Assembly (NCBI RefSeq): GCF_009696315.1
Contig: NZ_VUMG01000001.1
Coordinates: 804,800 to 868,799, forward strand
Reading direction: 5' to 3'
Source of the DNA: Cutibacterium porci
GTDB lineage: Bacteria > Actinomycetota > Actinomycetes > Propionibacteriales > Propionibacteriaceae
DNA: 64,000 bases
The position numbers and the translations under genes were made by a program. Positions 8,022 to 16,758 of this stretch are shown one piece after another. Each line of letters begins with the position of its first letter. The first letter of the stretch is position 1. Under the pieces are notes generated by a model that had not been told where the DNA came from, did no database searches, and saw only the letters and a program-made list of their open reading frames with translations.

Positions 8022-8563
8022 GACGCCCCCTGCACGATCAGGGTTCCGGACGTCCGCCCGACCACCACCACCGGACCCAAGGCAGTGTCGGGTGGGGTGA
8101 TGGTGCCGTTTTCATCAGCCGCCACTTCCTCGGTGACCTGGGCGACGAGCACCGTCTCACCGGGCAAGAACCCCACCAACCGCTCCGATTCCACGGCCCG
8201 AGTCGCTTCCTCAGGTTCAAAGCCATCATCGGCAGCTTCCGGACCATTAGGGGCCGCGTCATCCGGCTCGGGTTCGGGGTTTCGGCGCGGTCGGTGGGCG
8301 TGGATGATGTCGGTGAAGTGACTGCCGTCGGACTCATAGACATCCACTCGCACGGGAACACGGCGCTGCTCGGTAAGGTCATCGAGGATGGCCGCGAAGT
8401 CACCCCGACCCCACACCTCACCCGCCGACGGAAGATGCGGTTGCTGGTCGGCGGTCACCGTCAGGGTGCCGGTGATGTCGACGGTGATGACCACGTGCCG
8501 CAGCACCACCGGCACCTCGCTACTTTCGTTGCGGCGGTGGCGTCGGGCGGGGAGCTTGGGCAT
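8018..8563 (-). CDS. Unknown element protein between VirB4 and VirD4 genes
   Basis: A 181-residue protein from ATG 8563, whose A is shared with the preceding TAA (TAATG), so it is translationally coupled to the VirB4-like gene; its own stop overlaps the coupling-protein GTG. It has a basic start (MPKLPARRHRRNE), a beta-rich segment VVITVDITGTLTVTADQQ, an acidic proline-rich linker and a second beta segment ending in GTLIVQGAS. No membrane helix is seen. Position suggests a transfer role (a similar gene lies between ATPase and coupling protein in Streptomyces-type elements), but no function can be named. Confidence 0.65.
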   Translation of the reverse strand: MPKLPARRHRRNESSEVPVVLRHVVITVDITGTLTVTADQQPHLPSAGEVWGRGDFAAILDDLTEQRRVPVRVDVYESDGSHFTDIIHAHRPRRNPEPEPDDAAPNGPEAADDGFEPEEATRAVESERLVGFLPGETVLVAQVTEEVAADENGTITPPDTALGPVVVVGRTSGTLIVQGAS

Positions 8564-10047
8564 TACTTGACTCCTGCGGTGAGACGGCGGCTGGTGTCGA
8601 ACAGCTCCAGCTCGCCAGGGTGGAGCTGGTGCTGGATCACGAACGAGCGGTTCTTGATCCGCCACAGTCCTTGGCCCACTCCAAGGTTCGGCAGCAGAGC
8701 TTGTTCGGTTCCGGTCAGGCCGAGCGCGGTGGCGGTGGGGCCGAGCTGATCAGATTCCTGGCGGTAGACGATCCGCGTCTCCGCATTCGCCAACAGCGAG
8801 TTGGCGAGGGAACGCATGGCGGAGCCTTCGTCGCCGACGTTGTCGAGGTCAGAGAGTTTGTGGAAGATCAGCATGTTCGCGATCCCGTAATGCCGGGCCA
8901 GACGCCAATGCGCATCCATCCGCTTCAACAACGCCGGATGGGACATCAGCCGCCAGGCCTCGTCATAGATCACCCACCGCTGTCCACCATTGGGGTCCAG
9001 CAGCGCCGATTCCATCCACGCCGAGCTACAGGTCATCAGTACTGAAATGAGGGTGGAGTTCTCGGTCACCCGGGACAGGTCCAGGCTGATCATCGGCAGA
9101 TCCGGATCGAACGCCACGGTCGAGAGACCGTCGAACAGACCAGCGAGGTCACCAGCGACCAGACGCCGCAAGGCGTGTCCGACCAGGCGTCCGTCTTCCG
9201 CCAGACGGCCGTCGGGGTCGTGGCTGGGGGTGAGGATGTGGTCGACAACCATCGGCAGGATCGGCACCTCGTTCTCTGCCACGGTGGCGGTGAGGGCGAG
9301 GTCGATCGCGGTGTGCTCCAACGGCGTCAATCCCCGCGCCAACACTGTTTCGGCCAGCGCGCCGATCAGGTCCCGGCGCCGGGAAGCGACGGTGCTCGCC
9401 CACTCTTGGTCGGTGAGTCCGCCGGGGCGGTGTCCCTCATCGAGCGGGTTCAGGCGAGTGTGGAGGCCGTGGCCGAGCACGATCGCCTTCCCACCCACCG
9501 CTTCGGCGACCGCGGTGTGTTCGCCCTTGGGGTCGCCGGGGACGTAGACGCGGCGCCCGAACGGCAACGACCGCGTATACAGCGATTTCGCCAGCGATGA
9601 CTTCCCCGACCCGACGATCCCCGCAAGCACCAGGTTCGGGGCGGTGATGATCCCGCGGGCGTAGAGGACCCACGGGTCGTAGACGAAACTGCCACCCGAA
9701 TACAGGTCCTGGCCGACGAACACCCCATCCGACCCCAGACCGCCTTCTGCCATGAACGGATACGCCCCGGCCAGCGTGGCCGAGGTGTCCTGATGCCGCG
9801 GCACCCGCAACCTGCCCGGCGACCGCAACGCCGCCGGCCCAGCCTCACCGGCCGCCGGCAGAAACGTCGTCGACTTGCGCTCCTCCCGTTCCGCCAGCGC
9901 TTTCGCCTTCGCCGCCTCCCGCTCGACCCTGGCCTGCTCAGCCTGCAGGCGGGCAGCAGCCTGCCGACGAGCCTTACGGGCCTTGCGTCGCTCCGCAGCC
10001 GGGGAGACCAACACCGCAGCGTGCAGGCGTTCCTTCTCGCCACTCAC
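8563..10047 (-). CDS. VirB4/TraC-like conjugation ATPase
   Basis: A cytoplasmic ATPase of the SCO6881 kind that powers type IV secretion. From the GTG at 10047 it has a long charged helix (ERRKARKARRQAAARLQAEQ), Walker A GIVGSGKS near residues 143-150, the PGDPKGEH block, and Walker B RWVIYDEAWRLM followed by DAHWRLARHYGIAN and HKLSDLDNVG. The start is uncertain: the frame stays open to 10107, but that part lies over the antisense WYL fragment. The SCO6880-type partner normally found upstream is missing, which suggests a deletion ending near the 5' end of this gene. Confidence 0.85.
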   Translation of the reverse strand: MSGEKERLHAAVLVSPAAERRKARKARRQAAARLQAEQARVEREAAKAKALAEREERKSTTFLPAAGEAGPAALRSPGRLRVPRHQDTSATLAGAYPFMAEGGLGSDGVFVGQDLYSGGSFVYDPWVLYARGIITAPNLVLAGIVGSGKSSLAKSLYTRSLPFGRRVYVPGDPKGEHTAVAEAVGGKAIVLGHGLHTRLNPLDEGHRPGGLTDQEWASTVASRRRDLIGALAETVLARGLTPLEHTAIDLALTATVAENEVPILPMVVDHILTPSHDPDGRLAEDGRLVGHALRRLVAGDLAGLFDGLSTVAFDPDLPMISLDLSRVTENSTLISVLMTCSSAWMESALLDPNGGQRWVIYDEAWRLMSHPALLKRMDAHWRLARHYGIANMLIFHKLSDLDNVGDEGSAMRSLANSLLANAETRIVYRQESDQLGPTATALGLTGTEQALLPNLGVGQGLWRIKNRSFVIQHQLHPGELELFDTSRRLTAGVK

Positions 10048-10080
10048 AGCGACCGCCCCACCGAAGACGACGCCCCACGC

Positions 10081-10548
10081 GCGCAAGAGCTGGTCGTGGA
10101 GCCGCATGGTCTGGTGTCGGCCGGCAGCGACTGGTATCTATGCGCCAGCACCGAGGGAACGGTGCGGTTCTTCAAAGCAGTCCGTATCGAGCACGCCGCC
10201 CTGCTGGCTGAACCGTGCTCCGGACCTGACCTGGATGTGGCCCAAGCATGGCGAGACCACCGCGGCCGGTTTCTCGACCAGTTCACTCCTGTGAGTGTTG
10301 ATGCCTGGCTTCGGGCCGAGCGGTGGGACGACGCGCGCGAGTGGAGTATCTGCACCAGCCCGATGGATGCGTCCGGGAGCCCACCGGGTGAGGGGTGGCG
10401 GCCCGTGCGCCTGGAGTTCATGGACGACCTGCACGCGGTCACCGTCCTGCTACGCCTCGGCTCGGACGTGCGCATCGAAGCCCCCGACGACATCAAAGCC
10501 AAGCTCCTGGACCAGATCGACCAGGTCGCCACGCTCTACCGCTCGTGA
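10081..10548 (+). pseudogene. Truncated WYL-domain transcription regulator (C-terminal fragment)
   Basis: The frame reads ELVVEPHGLVSAGSDWYLC, VRFFKAVRIEHAAL and later VRLEFMDDLHAVTVLLRLG, ending LLDQIDQVATLYRS. This is the WYL domain plus C-terminal extension of YafY/PafC-type regulators. The N-terminal HTH is missing; upstream the frame only mirrors the VirB4 gene on the other strand. It therefore looks like a remnant left by a deletion whose edge is near 10050-10080. It could at most be translated from an internal GTG. Confidence 0.65.
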
Positions 10549-10651
10549 TCCTGCTCCGTACGGCCGCCTCTGAGCACCCGGATCTCAGCCAGCTGTAGCC
10601 ACCATCTTGCGCTGCCACGCGTCTTGCAGATCGAGGTTGGGAGGATGCCGG

Positions 10652-10676
10652 CTCACCTGTGTGACGACCAGGTGAG
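10652..10676. promoter_or_regulatory. 8-bp perfect inverted repeat before the relaxase (oriT or operator candidate)
   Basis: CTCACCTG (10652-10659) and CAGGTGAG (10669-10676) are separated by nine bases and end two bases before the GTG of the relaxase. MobF relaxases often bind an inverted repeat beside nic near their own gene, so this may be part of oriT or an autoregulatory operator. It also overlaps the ribosome-binding region. Apart from this, 10549-10678 shows nothing. Confidence 0.4.
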
Positions 10677-10678
10677 GG

Positions 10679-13600
10679 GTGATTCGGGTGACGGTGTCGA
10701 TGCGGGTGATGTCGGCCGGCGATGGCTACAAGTACCTGCTGCGCACGGTGGCGGCCGGCGACGGCGACCGGTCGTTGTCGACGCCCCTGACCCGTTACCA
10801 CGCCGAGGCGGGCACCCCACCCGGACGCTGGCTTGGCTCGGGCGTGGCCGCTCTGGGGCATGGTGAACTCACCACTGGCGCCCAGGTCTCAGAGGCACAG
10901 CTTCAGCTGCTGGTCGGGATGGGACGCGACCCGATCACGGGTGACCCGCTGGGGCGGGCGTATCCGGTGTACAGCTCGACGGCTGATCGGGTTGCGGATC
11001 GTGTCGCGCAACTTGACTCGCCGCTGGGGGCGGTGGAGCGGGGTCGGAGGGTTGCGCAGATCAAGGCGGAGGAGGCTGGGCGGGGGGTCGCGGCGTGCGG
11101 TGGCGGGGTTTGATTTCACGTTCAGTGTGCCGAAGTCGGCGTCGGTGTTGTGGGCGGTTGCGGACGCGGGGACGCAGGCGTTGATTGCGCAAGCTCATCA
11201 CGAGGCGGTTGCGGCGGTGGTTGCGTTCATGGAGCGCGAGGTTGCAGCCACCCGCACGGGGGCAACTGCTGGGGATGGCGCGGTTGCACAGGTTGATGTC
11301 ACGGGTTTGATCGCGACGGCGTTTGATCACTTCGATTCTCGCGCCGGGGACCCGCACTTGCATACGCATGTGGTGATCAGCAACAAGGTCCGCACGGTGT
11401 TGGATGGGAAGTGGCGGAGTTTGGATGGGCGTCCGATGCATGCCGCGGTCGTGGCGTTGTCGGAGCTGCACGAGGCCGTGTTCGCCGATCACATGACCCG
11501 CACGTTCGGCGTGAGCTGGGAGGCGCGGGAGATGGGCCGGGACCGGAACCCGTCATGGGCGATCACCGACATCCCCGAACAGTTGGTGGCGGAGTTCTCC
11601 ACGCGGGCGCGGCAGATCGAGGTGGAGAAGGACCGGCTGGTGGCCGAGTACGTAGCCTCCTACGGCCGGCAGCCATCGGATGCCACCGTGATCCGGTTGC
11701 GTGCCCAGGCCACGCTCGCGACGCGTCCGGACAAGCAGGTCCGCTCGTTGGCGGAGCTGACCGAACAGTGGCGCACTCGCGCCAGCAGAGTCCTCGGCAG
11801 CGATACGACGGTGTGGGCGCGGAGCGTCACGGGTGGGGAGCGGCAGCTGTTGTTGCGGGCTGATGATGTGCCGTTGGATCTGATCGAGCAGGTGGGGCGG
11901 TCGGTGGTGGAGGTGGTCGGTGAGAAGCGCTCGACGTGGCGGCGCTGGAACCTGATGGCCGAAGCCGTCCGCCAGACGATGGGGTGGCGGTTCGCCACCG
12001 TCGAGGACCGCGAAGTCATCACCACCATGGTTGCCGACACCGCCGAACAGGCGTCCCTACGCCTGACCCCACCCGAACTGACCACGAGCCCGGTGGAGTT
12101 CCGCCGCCCGGACGGCACCAGCGTGGTCCGCCCGAAGCACTCGACCGTGTTCTCCTCCGACACTGTCCTCGCCGCCGAAGATCGCCTCCTCACCCGTGCC
12201 CGCACCACCACCGGCCCGAGCATCGACCTGACCACCGTCGAGACCATTACGAGCAAGCCCGATGCCGAGGGTCGGATGCTCGGTCCAGACCAGGCAGCAG
12301 CCTTGGCCTCGGTTGCGGTGTCGGGTCGGGTGGTGGATGTGTTGGTGGGGCCGGCGGGGGCTGGGAAGACGACCGCGATGAACGCACTCCGCCGGGCGTG
12401 GGAAACTGAGCATGGTGCTGGGTCGGTAGTGGGGCTGGCACCGTCGGCGGTGGCGGCGCAAGTGCTGGCCGACGATCTGGGCATTCAGACGGAAAACACG
12501 GCGAAGTGGTGGACCACCCACCAACACACCGGCGCCACCTTCCAGCCCGGGCAGCTGGTCATCATCGACGAAGCCTCCCTCGCCGGCACCCTCTCCTTGG
12601 ACCGGATCACGCAGGCAGCGGAGGGGGCCGGGGCGAAGGTGCTGCTGGTCGGCGACTACGCACAGCTCCAGTCCGTCGATGCCGGGGGTGCGTTCAACCT
12701 GTTGATCCACGACCGCCACGATGCCCCCGAACTGGTCGATGTCCACCGCTTCACCCACGCCTGGGAGAAGACCGCATCCCTGGAGCTACGGCACGGCCGC
12801 ACCCCAGTCATCGACACCTACCTCGACCACGACCGCATCCACGACGGCGACGCCGAGGCCATGACCGATGCCGCCTACACCGCCTGGCGACACGACCGGC
12901 AGCAGGGTTTGGTGTCGGTGTTGATCGCCGAAACCCGTGAGAACGTCACCGCGCTCAACGTCCGCGCCCGCGCCGACCTCATCCTGGACGGCGCGCTGAA
13001 GCCCGGCACCGAAATCGCCCTGTCCGACGGATCGGCAGCGGGCGTGGGTGACACGATCATCACCCGCCGTAACGACCGTCGGCTGCGGAACCGGCACGGC
13101 TGGGTCCGCAACGGCCAAACCTGGACCGTCACCGCCGTGCGCGGCGATGGGTCTGTCATGATTCGTCCATCCGGTGCCCGGTTCGGCAACAGCATCGTCC
13201 TGCCCGCCGACTATGTGGCTGAGCACGTCGACCTCGGCTACGCCGTCACCGCCCACCGGGCCCAAGGCATCACCACCGATACCGCCCACGTCCTCGTCGA
13301 ACCCACCACCACGCGGGAGAACCTGTATGTGGCGATGACGCGCGGTCGGGAGTCGAATCAGGCTTACGTTATCCTGGACCGGCCGGAGGATCACGCCACG
13401 GCGCATCCGGGCGACAATCCTGACGCCACTGCCCGCACGGTCCTCTACGGCGTCCTGCAGCATTCGGGTGCTGAGCTGTCGGCGCACGAGACCATTAGCG
13501 CCGAGCAGGACCGGTGGGGCTCGATCGCCCAACTCGCTGCCGAGTACGAGACCATCGCCGCCGCAGCCCAACACGACCGCTGGACCACCCTGGTCCGCGG

Positions 13601-14246
13601 CTCCGGGCTCACGGGCGAGCAAGCGCAAGCCGTCATCGACTCCGACGCCTTCGGCGCGTTGACTGCGGAACTGCGACGGGCCGAAGCCAACCACCACAAC
13701 GTCGACACCCTCCTGCCACGCCTCATCCAGGCTCGTGGGTTCGCCGACGCCGACGACATCGCCTCCGTCATCCACCACCGCCTCGCCAACGCCACCACCC
13801 GCCCCGCAGGATCAGGCCGCACCCGGCAGGTCCCGCGTCTCATCGCCGGGCTGATCCCTGAAGCCGGCGGCCCCATGACCCCCGACATGCAGCAAGCCCT
13901 GGCCGAACGCCGCCACCTCATCGAAACCCGAGCAGAAGCCGTCCTTGACACCGCCCTCCACACCCACGAGCCGTGGGTTACGGCACTCGGTCCGATACCT
14001 CCCAGCGGGCGGGAGCGGCAGCAGTGGCGACGCCGCGCCCTGGTTGTCGCTGCCTACCGTGACCGGTACCAGATCACCGACCCCACCCCGTTCGGCACCC
14101 ATCCGGAAGCCGCGGTGCAGAAGATCGACCGCGCCCGTGCGCGGGTTGCTGCGAAACGAGCACAGGCGCTCGGGCCGCCGCGCAGCTCCAGCACCGCTCC
14201 AAGATCCGTGGCTGTCGAGAGGAAGCCCGTAGGTCCGACCATGTGA
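10679..14246 (+). pseudogene. MobF (TrwC/TraI) relaxase-helicase, frameshifted at a G6 run
   Basis: The N-terminal part (GTG 10679) reads GYKYLLRTVAAGDGD, LTRYHAEAGTPPGRWLG and DPITGDPLG, the normal TrwC start. At 11082-11087 a run of six G shifts it to a stop at 11113. The +1 frame carries on with AVAGFDFTFSVPKSASVLWA, the three-histidine metal motif DPHLHTH (about residue 225 of the repaired protein), helicase Walker A GPAGAGKTT (about 557), Walker B IIDEAS and the AHRAQG motif. With five G the full protein is about 1,188 residues, a usual length. The fault is either a mutation, a slippage-prone phase switch or a homopolymer sequencing error. Confidence 0.85.
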
Positions 14247-14433
14247 TCGGCTTCTCCGGCCGGGCGGCATGTCACGTGACCTGTTCTGGCCGCGGAGTCG
14301 AGCCGTACCCCGAGAACGCGGAGTCGGGCTCACTGGCGGTACCCGAGGCGACACGAACGCGGAGCGAATTGACCCCGGGAGGTCCGAAGCTCCTGCTTTT
14401 ACGAGCGATCACATGGCCACGACATACGCGAGA

Positions 14434-14461
14434 TTGACCGATTTGTGCGTGCAGCTAAAGT
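14434..14461 (+). promoter_or_regulatory. Probable promoter of the cargo operon
   Basis: TTGACC (14434-14439) and TAAAGT (14456-14461) are 16 bases apart, a good sigma-70-type match. They lie 36 bases before the ATG at 14498, which has GAGAGGAG as ribosome-binding site. The rest of 14247-14433 shows no gene. Confidence 0.5.
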
Positions 14462-14497
14462 TTAGGGTAGTCTGGAGCCACCACCGAGAGGAGTCCC

Positions 14498-15241
14498 ATG
14501 ATCGGGCAGCACGAACGCCAGGACTGGCGCGGCGAGTTCACACGAGAGGAACTATCTGCAATCCGCCGGGAAGTTCCGCATGCGATCCAGAGGAGCCAGG
14601 AGCGTTCCGCCCGAGCCCACACGGAGTACGACGACCCTGATGGCGACCAAGACGTCTACGGCGCCGGCATGTCCCGTGGTGTGCAGAAGGAACTCCGTAC
14701 GCTTCTCGCGAACTTCCCCTCCTATCGCGAGGTGCAGGTACCCAGGAGTCGCCGCACGCTGACTTTCCTCGGCGATGCACTGATCTTCCCACTTCGGGTG
14801 GGTAAGCAGATGCCTCGAAACCACCGCCGCATCAGACTCAACTATCTCTCGGAGTCGCGTCGCGAACTCTTGGCGCAGGCCAGCAACACCAAGTACGTCG
14901 ATGCCGGACTGTTCGAGCTTGACGAGGCTCTCGGTGTCGAGCAGCCCGCCCGACTCGGCGATGCGCTCGCCGCCCTCAGCGAAGGTGACACGCGCGCAAC
15001 ACTGTTCGTGCCTTACTACAGCAGCTCGCCCCAGGGCGTCGGCACGATCTACTTCGCTCCGGCACGGCTGAACGGTCGCTACCTGGGGTTCACCGACCCC
15101 GAACGCCTCACTTATCAGGTGCCTGTTGCGGGTGAGACGCCCGCAGCCGTGCTCGCGCCTGTTGGCAGCTTCGCGGAAGGTGATCGCCCCCGCACTACCG
15201 TGAAGCTTCGCCCTCGCCCGGTCGAGAAGGAAGGCAGTTAA
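14498..15241 (+). CDS. Cargo operon protein 1, unknown function
   Basis: A 247-residue soluble protein not matched to any family I know. Visible parts are a charged helical N-terminus (QDWRGEFTREELSAIRREV), a central basic block around FPLRVGKQMPRNHRRIRLN, and a beta-rich C-terminal half with LFVPYYSSSPQGVGTIYFAP. There are no signal peptide or membrane segments. It is the first gene after the operon promoter and ends two bases before the XRE-ImmA gene, so the two are almost certainly co-translated. Such a pairing suggests it is regulated by, or a partner of, that protein. Confidence 0.7.
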   Translation: MIGQHERQDWRGEFTREELSAIRREVPHAIQRSQERSARAHTEYDDPDGDQDVYGAGMSRGVQKELRTLLANFPSYREVQVPRSRRTLTFLGDALIFPLRVGKQMPRNHRRIRLNYLSESRRELLAQASNTKYVDAGLFELDEALGVEQPARLGDALAALSEGDTRATLFVPYYSSSPQGVGTIYFAPARLNGRYLGFTDPERLTYQVPVAGETPAAVLAPVGSFAEGDRPRTTVKLRPRPVEKEGS

Positions 15242-15243
15242 CG

Positions 15244-16425
15244 ATGGGCGACCCCCGTAGTCAGTCCGCAGACACGGCTGATGTTGCACGACTTTTCGAC
15301 CCAGCCCGACTCACCCAAGCTCGACGCATCAACAAGATGTCCAAGGCAGAGCTCCACCGCAAAGTCGGCGTCTCCGCCGCCGCTATCGGACAATACGAAC
15401 GCGGGGAGGTCCGCCCTCGCGCCGAAACTGTAGCCGCGCTGGCCGACGCTCTTCGCGTTCCGCCGGGATTCTTCACCCTTGGGCGCCCTCGCGCCCAGGT
15501 CGACATCGCCGAGGCTTCCTTCCGGCGTCTACGCTCCACCAGCGTCGCTCAACAACAGCAGGCCACTGCTTACGTCGAGCAAGCCTGGGAACTGGCGTGC
15601 TATCTCGAAGAGAGCGTCGAGTTTCCGGAAGTCGACCTTCCGGAGTGGGCCAGCGTTGACTCAGCCGATGTTCCGGACCCCGTGACTGCGGCACAAGCTG
15701 TTCGGCGACACTGGTCCTTGGGGAGCGAACCCATCCGGCATCTTGTGTACCAGATCGAGCAGCACGGAATCCTGACGGTCTTCTTCTCCATGAAGCAGGA
15801 CGACAGCTTGGACGAGAAGAGCCGTATTGACGCGTTCTCGACCACGGCACTCCCTCGCCCGATGATCGTGCTCACACCTGACAAGGCGAACGACGTGATG
15901 CGGCACCGCTTTTCCGCAGCGCACGAACTGGGGCACATCGTGCTACATCACGGCCGACATGGGACCGACAGCCAGCTAGAACGTCAAGCGGATATGTTCG
16001 CCGCAGAGTTCCTAACCCCGCGCGACGTGATCGCCAACGAGCTACCGAGGCGGGTCAACTTCAACCGCTACGAACAAATCAGTCAGCGGTGGGGTGTCTC
16101 GGTGGCATCGCTGCTCTATCGATCCCGTGAACTTGATCTACTCTCCGAGTCCACGGTTCGCCGCGGCTACATCACGCTGAACAGCCTTCCGCGACGGCCC
16201 ATGCCTATTGGCGACTTCCCCGGAGAGCGTCCGGAGTTGCTGAAGTCAGCGATCGACCTTCTTGATGGCTCTGGGATCAGCCTCGCCAAGATCGCAGCTG
16301 ACCTCCAGATGACCCCCCGTCACGTACGACGCCTGGCAGGCATTGACGATCCGCAGCCGAAATTGACTCTCGTGCCGAATCGGCTGAATGACCCGAACTC
16401 GGCACTCCCGCACGAGTTCATGTAG
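15244..16425 (+). CDS. XRE-family HTH plus ImmA/IrrE metallopeptidase
   Basis: A 393-residue two-part regulator. Residues 23-75 form a Cro/C1-type HTH (MSKAELHRKVGVSAAAIGQY). The ImmA/IrrE peptidase has HRFSAAHELGHIVLHH with the zinc motif HELGH at 227-231 and the third-ligand region ERQADMFAAEFL at 246-257. The C-terminal part has a second HTH-like segment (ISLAKIAADLQMTPRHVRRL). Such proteins repress mobile-element genes and cleave themselves or a partner repressor on stress or infection. It lies in the middle of the cargo operon and is the likely sensor or regulator. Confidence 0.9.
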   Translation: MGDPRSQSADTADVARLFDPARLTQARRINKMSKAELHRKVGVSAAAIGQYERGEVRPRAETVAALADALRVPPGFFTLGRPRAQVDIAEASFRRLRSTSVAQQQQATAYVEQAWELACYLEESVEFPEVDLPEWASVDSADVPDPVTAAQAVRRHWSLGSEPIRHLVYQIEQHGILTVFFSMKQDDSLDEKSRIDAFSTTALPRPMIVLTPDKANDVMRHRFSAAHELGHIVLHHGRHGTDSQLERQADMFAAEFLTPRDVIANELPRRVNFNRYEQISQRWGVSVASLLYRSRELDLLSESTVRRGYITLNSLPRRPMPIGDFPGERPELLKSAIDLLDGSGISLAKIAADLQMTPRHVRRLAGIDDPQPKLTLVPNRLNDPNSALPHEFM

Positions 16426-16443
16426 AAGAAGGGAAAGAGCATC

Positions 16444-16683
16444 ATGGGAAAGCCCAACAAGCGCGTGGTGCAACAACGCGACGACGGCGACTGGGAGGTC
16501 CGGAAGCCAGGCGCTTCGCGGGCCAGTGCGGTCACGCTAACGCAGGCCGCCGGTATCGGTAGGGCGCGCACCATCCTTGGCAATGACGGGGGTGGCGAGT
16601 TACAGGTACGTTCTAGGAAGGGAACCATCCGTGCGCAGGACACTATCGCCCCTGGTAGCGACCCACGGTCTTCAAAGGGATGA
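16444..16683 (+). CDS. DUF2188 family small protein
   Basis: A 79-residue protein beginning MGKPNKRVVQQRDDGDWEV, then KPGASRASAVTLTQAAGIG, RARTILGNDGGGEL and the ending GTIRAQDTI..G.DP. This is the usual DUF2188 pattern: a short beta-hairpin, an A-A-I-RAR helix, GG-EL, and I-R-DTI near the end. DUF2188 proteins are found across bacteria in mobile and variable regions; the role is unknown. It starts 18 bases after the XRE-ImmA stop with a GAAGGGAAAG ribosome-binding region, so it belongs to the operon. Confidence 0.8.
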   Translation: MGKPNKRVVQQRDDGDWEVRKPGASRASAVTLTQAAGIGRARTILGNDGGGELQVRSRKGTIRAQDTIAPGSDPRSSKG

Positions 16684-16758
16684 TTGCCGTGCCTGTCCGC
16701 GGAGTCCGATAGGTGATCTGGCTCCGCAGGCAGCTCCGTCACCGCCGACAGGAGCATC

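Noticed and set aside
12786..13778. 330-codon minus-strand frame inside the relaxase
   Set aside because: No family resemblance; lies fully opposite the relaxase-helicase motifs.
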